The notes below the pieces were generated by a model that had not been told where the DNA came from, made no database searches, and saw nothing but the letters and a program-made list of their open reading frames with translations. A stretch of DNA of 64,000 nucleotides from Bryobacteraceae bacterium (lineage in GTDB: Bacteria > Acidobacteriota > Terriglobia > Bryobacterales > Bryobacteraceae), in the NCBI GenBank assembly GCA_025056865.1, contig JANWVO010000006.1, positions 1 through 64,000 on the forward strand, given 5' to 3'. This document shows positions 34,512 to 44,127 of the stretch, in pieces; the stretch's first letter is position 1; every line of letters starts with the position of its first letter. The translations under genes and the position numbers were made by a program.

Positions 34512-35999
34512 ATGCCCACCCGACGCGAAATCCTCGCCGGCGCTCCCGCCGTCCTCCGCGCCGCCGCGCAGGCGGCGAGACGGCGCAGCGTGGTCTTCAT
34601 CCTGAGCGACGACCACCGCTGGGACGCCATGGGATTCATGAAGGCGCAACCATGGCTGCGCACGCCGCAGATGGATCGCCTGGCCTCCGAGGGCGTGCAC
34701 TTCCGAAACGCCTTTGTCACGACGGCGCTGTGCAGCCCCAGCCGCGCCACGATCCTGACCGGCGTTTACGCCCACCGCCACCGCATTGTCGACAACAATA
34801 CGCCCATCCCGCGCGGTACCGTGTTCTTTCCTTCCTATCTCCAGAAGGCTGGCTACCGCACGGCCTTCATCGGCAAGTGGCACATGGGGAACGAGGGCGA
34901 CGACCCCCAGCCGGGCTTCGACCACTGGATCAGCTTCCGCGGCCAGGGAACTTACAACCCTTCCGCCAACGGGCTGAATATCAATGGAAAGCGCGTGAAG
35001 CAGAAGGGCTACATCACCGACGAATTGACCGATTATGCGCTGCAATGGCTGGATTCTCTGCCGAAAAATCAGCCCTATTTCCTGTATCTGTCCCACAAGG
35101 CCGTGCATGCGGAGTTCGAGCCCGCGCCGCGCCACAAGGGAATGTACAAAGACGCGCCGTTTGTCTACCCGAAGACCATGGCGGCCTCCGGAGAATATGC
35201 CCGGGGTCGGCCGATGTGGGTGCAGAACCAGAGGAATTCCTGGCACGGCGTGGAATACCCTTACCACTCCGGACTCGACATTGGCGACTACTACAGGCGG
35301 TACGCCGAGACGCTGATGGGCGTCGACGACAGCCTCGGACGCGTGCTCGATGCGCTGAAGGCGCGGGGCGAGCTGGACTCGACGCTGGTGATCTACATGG
35401 GCGACAACGGCTTCGCGTTTGGCGAGCACGGGCTCATCGACAAGCGCACTGCCTATGAGGAGTCCATGCGGGTGCCGCTGCTGGCCCGCTGCCCGGAGCT
35501 GTTCCGTCCCGGTTCGGTGGTCCCGGAGATGGTGGCCAACCTGGACATCATGCCCACGGTGCTCGAGGCCTGCGGCGTGCCGGTCCCGCCGGGAATCGAC
35601 GGCGCAAGCTGGCTGCGGCTGGCACGCGGCGAAAGAACCGCCTGGCGGGCCGAGCTCCTCTACGAGTATTACTGGGAACGCAATTTCCCCCACACGCCGA
35701 CGGTGCACGCACTGCGCACGGACAGGTACAAGTTCGTCCGCGTGCACGGCCTATGGGACATCGACGAGCTTTACGACCTCGAGGCGGACCCGATCGAGAG
35801 CCGCAACCTCATCTTCGATCCGGCGCACCGCAGGACGGCCGAGCAGATGCGGGCGCGGCTGTGGAAGGTGCTCGAAGACACCGGCGGCATGTACATTCCT
35901 CTCCAGCGGGACGCCGGGCCGCAGATGAACCTGCGCCATCCGGACCGCTCGAAGGCGGCGGAATTTCCAGAGCAGCTCAGGCCGCGCCTGAAGCCCTGA
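34512..35999 (+). CDS. Cys-type sulfatase, exported
   Basis: A 495-aa arylsulfatase-family enzyme. Cys74 in LCSPSRATILTG is the residue to be converted to formylglycine; FILSDDHRWDAMG binds the metal with MGDNGFAFGEHG; FIGKWHMG supplies the conserved Lys and His. The N-terminus TRREILAGAPAVLRAAAQAA resembles a TAT leader, though its hydrophobic core is weak. It probably removes sulfate from a glycan or aryl ester. The CSPSR motif is suitable for the anSME encoded at 16376-17587. GGAGGAG sits before the ATG; the gene is divergent from the VOC/MFS pair. Confidence 0.9.
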   Translation: MPTRREILAGAPAVLRAAAQAARRRSVVFILSDDHRWDAMGFMKAQPWLRTPQMDRLASEGVHFRNAFVTTALCSPSRATILTGVYAHRHRIVDNNTPIPRGTVFFPSYLQKAGYRTAFIGKWHMGNEGDDPQPGFDHWISFRGQGTYNPSANGLNINGKRVKQKGYITDELTDYALQWLDSLPKNQPYFLYLSHKAVHAEFEPAPRHKGMYKDAPFVYPKTMAASGEYARGRPMWVQNQRNSWHGVEYPYHSGLDIGDYYRRYAETLMGVDDSLGRVLDALKARGELDSTLVIYMGDNGFAFGEHGLIDKRTAYEESMRVPLLARCPELFRPGSVVPEMVANLDIMPTVLEACGVPVPPGIDGASWLRLARGERTAWRAELLYEYYWERNFPHTPTVHALRTDRYKFVRVHGLWDIDELYDLEADPIESRNLIFDPAHRRTAEQMRARLWKVLEDTGGMYIPLQRDAGPQMNLRHPDRSKAAEFPEQLRPRLKP

Positions 36000-36028
36000 A
36001 ATGCGGGCGCGGGCCGCCGCCGTTTCTT

Positions 36029-36034
36029 TACACT
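36029..36034 (+). promoter_or_regulatory. -10-like box (TACACT) before the DJ-1/PfpI gene
   Basis: TACACT lies 7 nt before the ATG at 36042. The GAGG between them is too close to the ATG to act as a ribosome site, so a leaderless transcript is likely. Confidence 0.4.
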
Positions 36035-36041
36035 GTGAGGT

Positions 36042-36566
36042 ATGGATCTCACAGGGAAGCGTGTCGCGATTCTTGTCGATCAGCAGTACCAGGAAATGGA
36101 GGTCTGGTATCCCTACTACCGGCTCATCGAAGCCGGAGCCTCGGTCGACTTCGTCGCCGCGGAAGCGCCCCGGACGTATCCTTCCAAGACAGGCTACCCG
36201 TGCACGGCGCACAAGACTTACGATTCTGTGCGCGCGGCGGACTACGATGGCGTGATCGTTCCCGGCGGCTTCGCGCCGGATTTCATCCGCCGGCATCCGG
36301 CCTCGAGCCGCTTCATTGCCGAGCTCAACGCGCAGGGCAAGCTCGTGGCGGCCATCTGCCACGGCCTGTGGTGCCTGTGCTCGGCCAACGTGCTTCGGGG
36401 GAAGCGCTGCACCTCGTTTTTCGCCATCAAGGATGACGTCGTCAACGCGGGCGGCCTCTGGGAGGACAGCGAGGTGGTCGTTGACGGCAACCTCGTTTCC
36501 TCGCGGAAGCCGGACGACCTGCCGGCGTTCATGAAGGCCTGCATGCAGGTGCTGGCGGGAAAGTAG
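36042..36566 (+). CDS. DJ-1/PfpI family protein (class I glutamine amidotransferase-like)
   Basis: A 174-aa protein with the DJ-1/PfpI fold: VAILVDQQYQEMEVWYPYY at the start, YDGVIVPGGFAPDFIR in the middle and the nucleophile elbow AAICHGLWCL with Cys106. Glu18 and the following residues fit the Glu that activates the cysteine. Family members are deglycases, chaperones or proteases in stress. It is followed after 5 nt by an ABC transporter ATPase and is likely co-transcribed with it. Confidence 0.9.
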   Translation: MDLTGKRVAILVDQQYQEMEVWYPYYRLIEAGASVDFVAAEAPRTYPSKTGYPCTAHKTYDSVRAADYDGVIVPGGFAPDFIRRHPASSRFIAELNAQGKLVAAICHGLWCLCSANVLRGKRCTSFFAIKDDVVNAGGLWEDSEVVVDGNLVSSRKPDDLPAFMKACMQVLAGK

Positions 36567-36571
36567 TCTCC

Positions 36572-37498
36572 ATGGCCTCGGCGGCAGTTTCGGTCCGCGG
36601 GCTCCGCAAGCTGTACGGCGGCTTCGAAGCGGTGCGGGGCATCGACTTCGAAGTCGCCGAGGGCGAGATCTTCGGGCTGCTCGGTCCGAACGGCGCCGGC
36701 AAGACCACCACGGTGGAGATCCTGGAAGGCCTGCGGCAACGCAGCGCCGGCGAGGTTTCCGTGCTGGGCTACGACCCGGAAAAGGAGACCGCGGCGGTCA
36801 AAGACCGCATCGGCGTGGCGCTCCAGGCCACCAACCTTCCGGAGAAGCTCCGCGTCAGCGAGGCCGCCGAACTGTTTGCGTCGTTTTACAGCCGGGCCGC
36901 CGACATCGAGGCCCTGCTCAGGCGTCTTCAGCTCTGGGACAAGCGCCAGGCTTTTTACAGCACGCTTTCCGGCGGCCAGAAGCAGCGGCTGGCGCTGGCG
37001 CTGGCGCTCGTCAACGAGCCCGAGCTCGTTTTCCTCGATGAGCCCACCACCGGACTCGACCCGCAGGTGCGGCTGGAGATCCACACGCTGATCAGCCGCC
37101 TGCGCGAGCAGCGCAAGACGGTGCTGCTCACGACGCACTACATCGAAGAGGCCGAGCGTCTCTGCGACCGCGTGGCGATCATCGACGAAGGCAGGATCGT
37201 TGCGATGGGCAGCCCGCGGGAATTGCAACAGCGGGTGCTCGGCCACGCGCGCGTCGAAGTGACGACCGTGCAGCCGATGCCGGAAGAGCTGCCGGAGGCC
37301 TGGGCCGACGGCGTTGCAGTGGCCTTCGGCGACGGACGCCGGCGGCTGACGGCTGCTGCCGAGAAGCCGGCCCGGGTCATTGTAGAGCTGGTCAAGTGGC
37401 TGGAAGCTGCGGGCGTGGAAATCGAAGATATGCACATCCGGCGGCCCACGCTGGAAGACGTGTTCCTCGAACTGACGGGGAAGACCCTGCGAGATTGA
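36572..37498 (+). CDS. ABC transporter ATP-binding protein (ABC-2 exporter type)
   Basis: A 308-aa ABC ATPase: Walker A GPNGAGKTT (~40-48), signature TLSGGQKQRLALA (~131-143), Walker B LVFLDEPTTGLD and the switch histidine in TTHYIEEAE. The C-terminal extension (~225-305) is the DUF4162-like tail common in DrrA/CcmA-type exporters. Its partner permease follows after 2 nt, beginning with GTG. The substrate is unknown. Confidence 0.93.
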   Translation: MASAAVSVRGLRKLYGGFEAVRGIDFEVAEGEIFGLLGPNGAGKTTTVEILEGLRQRSAGEVSVLGYDPEKETAAVKDRIGVALQATNLPEKLRVSEAAELFASFYSRAADIEALLRRLQLWDKRQAFYSTLSGGQKQRLALALALVNEPELVFLDEPTTGLDPQVRLEIHTLISRLREQRKTVLLTTHYIEEAERLCDRVAIIDEGRIVAMGSPRELQQRVLGHARVEVTTVQPMPEELPEAWADGVAVAFGDGRRRLTAAAEKPARVIVELVKWLEAAGVEIEDMHIRRPTLEDVFLELTGKTLRD

Positions 37499-37500
37499 CA

Positions 37501-39267
37501 GTGCGTCCCAAGGCCTATTTCGCCTACCTCAAGTTCACGCTGCTGCTGACGTCGCGCGACCGCGTGGTGCTCTTTTTCAACTACCTGATGCCGCTGCTGT
37601 TCTTCATCGCTTTCGGCGAGGGGCTTGGAGCGGAGACAAGCCCGGGCGCGATGGCGCAGGTGGTCAGCATGGTGATCATGTTCGGCGTGCTTGGCACGGG
37701 TTTTTTCGGCGGCGGCCTTCGGGCAACGATGGACCGGGAAGCGGGCATCCTGCGCCGCTTCAAGGTGGCTCCCATCACGCCGGCGCCGATTCTTGCCGCT
37801 TCGCTGATTACCGGCTGGGCTGTCTTCATGCCTTCGGTTTTCCTTTTTCTCGCGTTGGCGCGCTGGCGCTACGGCTGGGAAGGTCCTACGAACCTCGGAT
37901 CGCTTCTCGTCATCGTGACGGCGGGCGTGCTCGCCTTCCGCAGCATGGGGCTGATCATCGCCTCGGTGGTGAACAGCATGCAGGAGAGCCAGATCATCGC
38001 GCAGCTCCTGTACATGCCCCTGCTGCTGCTGTCCGGCGCCACCGTGCCGCTGCACATTCTGCCGGCGTGGTTGCAGAAGGTGGCGCAGTTCCTCCCTGCC
38101 ACGCACCTCTACCTCGGAACGCAGGGAGTTCTTGTCCGCGGCGAATCCGCCTGGGAAAACCGCAGCGCGCTGGCCGCGATGCTGCTTGCCACAGTGGCCG
38201 GTTTCCTGGTCAGCCTGAAGCTCTTTCGCTGGGAAAAAGAAGAGAAGGTGCGTCCGGCGGCGAAGCTCTGGCTGGCGGGCGTCCTGTTGCCGTTCCTCCT
38301 CATCGGCGCCTGGCAGTTCCGGGACCAGCAGAACGAAAGGAAAATGAAAATCCTCGAGCGGCAGACCCGCCGCTCGCAGTCCTGGCTGATCCGGGATGCG
38401 CGCATCCTCCGCGGCGACGGAGGGGTGGTGGAACGCGGGGCCGTGCTCGTGCGCAATGGCCGCATCGTGCGCGTATTCGAAGGCCCGGCCCCTCCGCCCG
38501 CGGAACTGCGGGCGGAGGCCGTCGAGGCCGGCGGGCGGACTCTCCTGCCGGCGCTGATTGATTCCGGAAGCGCCCTCGAGAGAACGCTTCCTGGCGATGA
38601 GGATGAGGCCGAGCTGATCCTTTCCGGCTATCTCTATTGCGGCGTAGGCGCCGTCGCCGCCTCACCGGATGCACAGGGAGCCCTGATGGCCCTGAAACGG
38701 CGCGTCGACGAAGGAGAGCTGCTGGGTCCGGAGATTCTTCCGGTGCCGCAGGCCCAGGTTTTCAGTCTGACCGCCGTACAGGCGGCGGCCGGCGACACAT
38801 CGATTCTCTCCGGCGACCTGGCCCAGCAGTTCTATCCCGCCGGCTGGCTTCAGAAGCTCGCGATCCAGGCCTCGCAGCGGCCCATGCAGCCGGCCCTGCT
38901 GCATGCAGCCCAGGAGCAGCTCCGCGCCCTGTGGCAGCAGGGAACGCTGCCGGCTCCTGCCGGCGCCGCCGCAGGATGGCTGCGGCTGCATGGACCGGCG
39001 CTCGTCCACGAGCTCGGTCTTTGGGTGGAAGCGGGCGTTCCGGCCGCTGCAGCGCTGGAAGCCGCCACCGGGCGCGCCGCTGCCCGTCTTGGCGCGCAGG
39101 GCCGGCTCGGGTGCGTTCGCGAAGGCTGCGAGGCCACCCTGCTCCTCGTCGACGGCAACCCGCTCGAGGACATCTCCGCGCTCCGCCGCATCCACAGCGT
39201 GTTTGCCAGGGGCGAAAGGGTGGCCCGGGGAGAGCTGGCGTCCCAAAACAAAAAAGACGAAAAATGA
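37501..39267 (+). CDS. ABC-2 permease fused to an amidohydrolase-like domain lacking its metal site
   Basis: A 588-aa fusion starting at a GTG two nt after the ATPase stop. Residues 1-~270 are an ABC-2 permease: FNYLMPLLFFIAFGEG, LLSGATVPLHILPAWL, and a last membrane helix at ~257-272. Residues ~295-575 follow the amidohydrolase plan: RDARILRGDGGVVERGAVLVRNGRIVRV, RTLLPALIDSGSAL, GVPAAAALEAATGRAAARLG, and a DGNPLEDI end. Where active enzymes read LIDxHxH, this one has LIDSGSA (residues 352-358), so both metal-binding histidines are gone. Later His ligands are also not seen. The domain probably binds or senses rather than hydrolyses (inference). Confidence 0.85.
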   Translation: MRPKAYFAYLKFTLLLTSRDRVVLFFNYLMPLLFFIAFGEGLGAETSPGAMAQVVSMVIMFGVLGTGFFGGGLRATMDREAGILRRFKVAPITPAPILAASLITGWAVFMPSVFLFLALARWRYGWEGPTNLGSLLVIVTAGVLAFRSMGLIIASVVNSMQESQIIAQLLYMPLLLLSGATVPLHILPAWLQKVAQFLPATHLYLGTQGVLVRGESAWENRSALAAMLLATVAGFLVSLKLFRWEKEEKVRPAAKLWLAGVLLPFLLIGAWQFRDQQNERKMKILERQTRRSQSWLIRDARILRGDGGVVERGAVLVRNGRIVRVFEGPAPPPAELRAEAVEAGGRTLLPALIDSGSALERTLPGDEDEAELILSGYLYCGVGAVAASPDAQGALMALKRRVDEGELLGPEILPVPQAQVFSLTAVQAAAGDTSILSGDLAQQFYPAGWLQKLAIQASQRPMQPALLHAAQEQLRALWQQGTLPAPAGAAAGWLRLHGPALVHELGLWVEAGVPAAAALEAATGRAAARLGAQGRLGCVREGCEATLLLVDGNPLEDISALRRIHSVFARGERVARGELASQNKKDEK

Positions 39268-39270
39268 TTT

Positions 39271-39317
39271 AAACAAAAAAGCCCTCGGGGGCCGGGCTCA
39301 GGTTCGACCCCCGAGGG
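39271..39317 (-). terminator. Terminator of the ftsK operon
   Basis: A 10-bp stem (39282-39291 with 39308-39317) with a 16-nt loop. Read on the minus strand it is followed by TTTTTTGTTT (39280-39271), a strong signal for ftsK. On the plus strand it could weakly end the ABC operon, but no T-run follows there. Confidence 0.8.
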
Positions 39318-39339
39318 GCAAGCGTTTCAGCGCAAAAAC

Positions 39340-41754
39340 CTATTTCCTGCGCGCGGGGCTGCCGCCGGCCGCACCGTCGTCGCCGCCATCGAGCCAGTCC
39401 GGCCTCCGCAGCACATCGCGCGGCCTCGAGCCGTCGGGCGGGCCGATGATGCCTTCGCGTTCCATCCGGTCCAGAAGCCGCGCCGCGCGCCCGTAGCCGA
39501 TGCGCAGCCGCCGTTGGAGGATGGACGTCGAGGCCTTGCCCACCGAACAGACCACGCGGACCGCTTCCGGATAGACGGGGTCGTCGTACTCCTCCTCCGG
39601 CTCTCCGGCCGCATCCTCGTCTTCCTCGCGCGGTGCGATCAGGAAGCTCGGGTCGTAGTCCGGCTCGGCCTGCTTTCGCCAGAAATCGACCACCTGGACG
39701 ATCTCGTTTTCGGTGACGAAAGCCCCGTGGATGCGCACCAGCCGCGAAGAGCCCGGCGGGAGGAACAGCATGTCGCCTTTGCCGAGCAGGTGCTCGGCGC
39801 CCATGACGTCGAGCACCGTGCGCGAGTCCACGCGCGTCGCCACGCGGAAGCTGATGCGCGCCGGGAAATTGGCCTTGATGAGGCCGGTGATCACGTCCAC
39901 GCTCGGCCGCTGCGTGGCCAGCACCAGGTGCATGCCGACGGCGCGGGCCATCTGGGCCAGCCGGATGACGCTCTCTTCCACGCCCGCGCGCTCGAGCATC
40001 ATGAGGTCCGCCAGCTCGTCGATCACGATGAGGATGTAGGGCAGCGGCTGCTCCTGCTCGGCCGCCTCCGCGCCCTGCTGCTCGTCGAACAGCGAGAGCG
40101 GGCGTTCGTTCAGCTCGCGCACGCGCCTGTTGAACTGCTCGATGTTTCGCACGCCGTACGAGGCCAGCAGCTTCAGCCGGCGCTCCATTTCGAGCACCGC
40201 GTTGCGCAGCGCATTCACCGCCTTCTTCGGCTCGATGATCACCGGCGTCAGCAGGTGCGGAATGCCGTCGTAGATGCCCAGCTCCACGCGCTTCGGATCG
40301 ATGAGGATCATGCGGACTTCCTCAGGCGTCGACTTGTACAGCACGCTCATGATGAGCGTGTTCAGCATCACGCTCTTGCCGCTGCCAGTGGAGCCCGCGA
40401 TCAGCAGGTGCGGCATCTTTTCCAGCTCGGCCACGCGGATGCGCCCGGTGATGTCCTTCCCCATGGCGATGGTGAGCCGCGAAGGGGAATCGATGAAGTC
40501 GTCGCTTTCCAGAATCTGCCGCAGGCTGATGGTTTCGCGCCGCGTGTTGGGCACTTCGATGCCGACGGTCGGCTTGCCGGGGATGCGCTCGATCAGGATG
40601 GACTCGGCCTGCAAGCCAAGGCACAGGTCCTCGCTGAGCGTGGTGATCTTGGAGATCTTCACGCCGGCATCGGGCTTGAATTCGAACGTCGTCACGACCG
40701 GGCCGGGGTTGATCTGGACGACGTTGCCGTAAACGTTGAATTCCTCGAGTTTGCTGCGGATGCGGCCCGCAATTTCTTTCAGCTCTTCCGAGTCGTAGCC
40801 TTCGCGGTCTGGCGGAGGATTCAGCAGTCGCGTGGGTGGAAGCTTGTAGAAAGTCCGCCGCGGCATCTCTTCGCGGGCAGCGCGCTCGCTTGGCCGCCTG
40901 GCTGGTTCCTGCTCCTCCAGCGGGCGGATCGGGATGTCGTCTTCTTCAGCGGGCGCAGGTCCGGCCGTGAGTGGGACATCAGCCGCCCCCGCCGGAGATG
41001 CGCCGATGGCGGCTCCCACCGGTTCGGGAACAACATCTCCCATCGCCTCGATGTCGGCTTGCAGGCCGTTCGGCGTCACCGCAACGCCCGCGGCCGCGGC
41101 CGCAGCCGCCGCGGCGCGCCGGGGCGGCTCCGGCTGCTCTTCTGCCTCCCCCTCCACAGAAGCCGCTTCTGGCGCCCGGGGCCTCCGCCGCCAGCGTGGC
41201 AGGTAAGGCAGCAGGCGCGTTTCCAGCCACGCTGCCAGGCGCTCCACGGAGAACGACGAAACCAGATAGAGGGAAAAGACGATGACCAGTCCGAGGAAAA
41301 TCGCCGTCCCAAGACGGTTCAGTACGGTCTCCAGCGAACTGGCAATCAGGAACCCGAACAGTCCGCCCACCGTGAAGGAGTAGGCGAGAGGGTTCGGGAC
41401 CCGCGCCAGCTCGAGTCCTGCCGCCACCGCGAGCGCAAGCATCGCGTAGCCCGCCACGCGCGCCACAAGCGCGCCACCGGGTTTGCGGCGCAGCCGCCGC
41501 ACGCCAGCCCAAACCATGAGCGGAGGCAGCAGCCAGGCGGCGTAGCCAATCGATTGGAACAGGAAGTCTGCTGCATAGGCGCCTGCGACACCGATGCGGT
41601 TGGCGGCCGGATGCCTTCCGGTCGCCGTGTTCGAGGAAGGATCCAGCGGGTCGAACGAAGCCAGCGCAAACAGGAGGGCGAGGGCGAGGAAAAGGTAGAC
41701 GATGCCCGCGAGCTCTCGAAGGCGTGTGGGGGGTGCAGGCTGAGTTGTGTTCAT
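39340..41754 (-). CDS. ftsK: DNA translocase FtsK
   Basis: An 804-aa FtsK/SpoIIIE protein. Membrane helices occupy ~1-185, then a Pro/Ala-rich linker (~190-310) and the RecA-like motor: Walker A GSTGSGKS, Walker [14 protein letters not shown] and the [12 protein letters not shown] segment. A C-terminal gamma domain ([23 protein letters not shown]) recognises polar DNA motifs at the terminus. It pumps chromosome ends through the septum and activates XerCD. I start at the ATG overlapping the uppP stop by 4 nt; an upstream frame extension is antisense shadow or uppP sequence. The linker is shorter than in E. coli. Confidence 0.93.
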   Translation of the reverse strand: MNTTQPAPPTRLRELAGIVYLFLALALLFALASFDPLDPSSNTATGRHPAANRIGVAGAYAADFLFQSIGYAAWLLPPLMVWAGVRRLRRKPGGALVARVAGYAMLALAVAAGLELARVPNPLAYSFTVGGLFGFLIASSLETVLNRLGTAIFLGLVIVFSLYLVSSFSVERLAAWLETRLLPYLPRWRRRPRAPEAASVEGEAEEQPEPPRRAAAAAAAAAGVAVTPNGLQADIEAMGDVVPEPVGAAIGASPAGAADVPLTAGPAPAEEDDIPIRPLEEQEPARRPSERAAREEMPRRTFYKLPPTRLLNPPPDREGYDSEELKEIAGRIRSKLEEFNVYGNVVQINPGPVVTTFEFKPDAGVKISKITTLSEDLCLGLQAESILIERIPGKPTVGIEVPNTRRETISLRQILESDDFIDSPSRLTIAMGKDITGRIRVAELEKMPHLLIAGSTGSGKSVMLNTLIMSVLYKSTPEEVRMILIDPKRVELGIYDGIPHLLTPVIIEPKKAVNALRNAVLEMERRLKLLASYGVRNIEQFNRRVRELNERPLSLFDEQQGAEAAEQEQPLPYILIVIDELADLMMLERAGVEESVIRLAQMARAVGMHLVLATQRPSVDVITGLIKANFPARISFRVATRVDSRTVLDVMGAEHLLGKGDMLFLPPGSSRLVRIHGAFVTENEIVQVVDFWRKQAEPDYDPSFLIAPREEDEDAAGEPEEEYDDPVYPEAVRVVCSVGKASTSILQRRLRIGYGRAARLLDRMEREGIIGPPDGSRPRDVLRRPDWLDGGDDGAAGGSPARRK

Positions 41755-42569
41755 CCCGCCAGCCGGCGGAAAAAAGCCAGAGCGAGGATTAGTATACCAA
41801 GAACGATGCGGTATGCAACAAAGAATTTCAGCGTCCGCTGCCGCAGGAAGCGCAGGAACCATGCGATCACCGCGCAGCCGGTGGCGGCGCTGACCGCCAT
41901 GGCGGAGAAGAAGACGCCGCGTTCGCCGGGCGGGACGCCTCCCGCGCGGTAGAGGTCCAGAAACGCATCGGCCGCCGCCGCGGCAATGGCGGGCGTCCCC
42001 ACCAGAAAGGAGAACCGCGCCGCAGAAGCGCGATCGAAGCCGCGGAACAGGCCCGCCACCAGCGTAATGCCGCTGCGCGACGTCCCGGGGACCACGGCAA
42101 GCGCCTGCGCTGCGCCCACAGCCATTGCGTCGGTCCACGTGACGCTGCGGATGTGCCGCCCGAGCTGTGCCCTGCGCTCCGCCCATGCCATCAACAGGCC
42201 CACCAGGATCAGCATCGTGCCGATCACCCACGGCGTGCGGAACACCGTTTCGGCAGCGTCTTTCAACAGCAGGCCGGCCACGCCCACGGGGACCGTGGCA
42301 GCAGCGAGCATCCAGAGCAGGTGGCGGGGAAGCTCTCCTTCGTCCGGGCCCAGGCCCAGGCCAGCGCGCACGATGCGGTACCAGTCCCGCGCGAAATAGA
42401 TCAGCACGGCGAGCAGCGTGCCGAAATGGAGGGCGATGTCAAAGGCGAGCCCCTGGTCTTTCCAGCCGAGCAGCCACGGGACCAGCGCCAGATGCGCTGA
42501 ACTGCTGATGGGGAGGAACTCGGTCAGGCCCTGAATCACGGCCAGAAGGATCGCCTGATGGATAGGCAT
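41751..42569 (-). CDS. uppP: Undecaprenyl-diphosphatase UppP
   Basis: A 272-aa integral membrane protein (BacA/UppP family) that recycles undecaprenyl pyrophosphate for cell-wall synthesis. Signatures: [15 protein letters not shown] near the N-terminus and VPGTSRSG about two-thirds along. The ATG before [13 protein letters not shown] is the usual family start; the longer frame upstream is antisense to pyruvate kinase. It overlaps ftsK by ATGA, so envelope precursor recycling and chromosome segregation are co-expressed. Only 43 nt separate it from the divergent pyruvate kinase gene. Confidence 0.93.
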   Translation of the reverse strand: MPIHQAILLAVIQGLTEFLPISSSAHLALVPWLLGWKDQGLAFDIALHFGTLLAVLIYFARDWYRIVRAGLGLGPDEGELPRHLLWMLAAATVPVGVAGLLLKDAAETVFRTPWVIGTMLILVGLLMAWAERRAQLGRHIRSVTWTDAMAVGAAQALAVVPGTSRSGITLVAGLFRGFDRASAARFSFLVGTPAIAAAAADAFLDLYRAGGVPPGERGVFFSAMAVSAATGCAVIAWFLRFLRQRTLKFFVAYRIVLGILILALAFFRRLAG

Positions 42570-42612
42570 AATGGGAAAAGACCATGGTAGCGCAGGCGCA
42601 TCCACGGCCCCT

Positions 42613-44034
42613 ATGACAAACACGAAAATCATCGCCACGCTGGGTCCGGCCACCGAAACTGCCGAAATGATCCGCCGGCTGATCCAGGCGGGGGCCGACG
42701 TGTTCCGCCTCAACGCCTCCCATGGGACGCCGGAATGGCGGGCGCAGGCGATCCGCGCCGTGCGCGAGGCGGCTGCCGACGCGCCATTCCCCATCGGCGT
42801 GCTGCTCGACCTTCAGGGGCCGAAGATCCGCCTCGGAACGTTTGAAGGCGGCTCCGCCGTGCTCGAAGAGGGAGCCGATTTCATCATCACCACCGAACCC
42901 ATCGAAGGGGATTCGACCGCGGCCTCGACCACCTACAAGGACTTTGCGAAAGACGTCAAGCCGGGAGACCGCGTGCTGCTCGCCGACGGCGCGCTCGAGC
43001 TTCGCGTCCTGGAGGCGGACGGCGTGAGGGCCCGCTGCCGCGTGGTCCGCGGCGGCGTCATCAGCGACAAGAAGGGCATCAACCTCCCCGGCGTGCAGCT
43101 TTCCACGCCCTCGCTCACGAGGAGGGACATGGAAGCGTTGCAGGCAGGGCTGGAGGCAGGCATCGACCTGGTGGCCCTCAGCTTTGTCCGGCGCTCGTCC
43201 GACATCCTTCGCCTGCGCCTGTTTCTCGAAGAGAAGGGCGCGAATCTCCCGATTATCGCCAAGATCGAGAAGCCGGAAGCGGTGGAAAACCTCAAGGACA
43301 TTCTCGCCGAGGCCGACGGCGTCATGGTGGCGCGCGGCGACCTGGGCGTCGAATGCCCGATGGAAAAGGTGCCTTTTATCCAGAAATCGATCATCGAGCA
43401 GGCCAGAAAGGCGGGGAAATTCGTAATTACCGCCACGCAGATGCTCGAATCGATGATCGAGAATCCTTTCCCGACACGCGCCGAAGTCAGCGACGTGGCC
43501 AACGCCATCTACGACGGCACGGACGCGGTCATGCTGAGCGGCGAGACCTCCGTGGGCAAGTATCCGGTGGAGGCCGTCCGCATGATGGACCGCACGGCGC
43601 ACGAGGCGGAGCTTTCGCTGCGGAAGTATGGCTTCCGTGAGCTGCCTGCACGGGACTACGTCACGCACGCCGAGATCGTCGCCGATGCCGCTTTCCATGC
43701 CGCGCGGCTGGCCGGCGCGCGGGCGATTGTCGTCTTTTCCGCCTCCGGCGCGTCGGCGCGGCTCGTGGCCCGCTACCGCCCGCCGGTGCCGGTTTTTACA
43801 TTCACGCCTTCCCTCGCGGCGGCGCGCGCTCTGTCGGTCGTGTACGGAGTGCACGCAATTCTCCAGCCCCACGTCTCCTCCACCGACGAAATGATGGCGC
43901 TCATGGACCGCGTGCTTGTCGAGCGCGGGCTGGTCAAGCCCCGCGACGCAGTTGTCTTTGTTGCCGGCCAGCCTATCGGACGCCCTGGCACGACCAACAT
44001 GATGAAGCTGCACCGCGTCGGCGAGGCTGTCTAG
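42613..44034 (+). CDS. pyk: Pyruvate kinase
   Basis: A 473-aa glycolytic enzyme converting phosphoenolpyruvate and ADP to pyruvate and ATP. The N-terminus [14 protein letters not shown], the active-site block [14 protein letters not shown] ... [22 protein letters not shown] and [15 protein letters not shown] are all diagnostic. The C-terminal allosteric domain is complete. The ATG at 42613 gives the family's usual start; an upstream ATG adds 14 unlikely residues and overlaps the uppP leader. No clear ribosome site is present. CATAAT at 42567-42572 is a possible -10. Confidence 0.95.
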   Translation: MTNTKIIATLGPATETAEMIRRLIQAGADVFRLNASHGTPEWRAQAIRAVREAAADAPFPIGVLLDLQGPKIRLGTFEGGSAVLEEGADFIITTEPIEGDSTAASTTYKDFAKDVKPGDRVLLADGALELRVLEADGVRARCRVVRGGVISDKKGINLPGVQLSTPSLTRRDMEALQAGLEAGIDLVALSFVRRSSDILRLRLFLEEKGANLPIIAKIEKPEAVENLKDILAEADGVMVARGDLGVECPMEKVPFIQKSIIEQARKAGKFVITATQMLESMIENPFPTRAEVSDVANAIYDGTDAVMLSGETSVGKYPVEAVRMMDRTAHEAELSLRKYGFRELPARDYVTHAEIVADAAFHAARLAGARAIVVFSASGASARLVARYRPPVPVFTFTPSLAAARALSVVYGVHAILQPHVSSTDEMMALMDRVLVERGLVKPRDAVVFVAGQPIGRPGTTNMMKLHRVGEAV

Positions 44035-44127
44035 GCGCCAGTTTGCACCTGTAAATCTTTTCGCGAGAAACGAACATCAGGCTTCACGGCCCGTTCCGGA
44101 TGGGAGAGCCTGACAGCAGGAGGGGCC

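Noticed and set aside
37501-39267. Active amidohydrolase enzyme
   Set aside because: The HxH metal motif is replaced by residues without histidine (LIDSGSA).
42567-42572. Shared -10 box for divergent uppP and pyk
   Set aside because: CATAAT overlaps the uppP start codon, so it cannot serve uppP; it remains only a possible pyk element.
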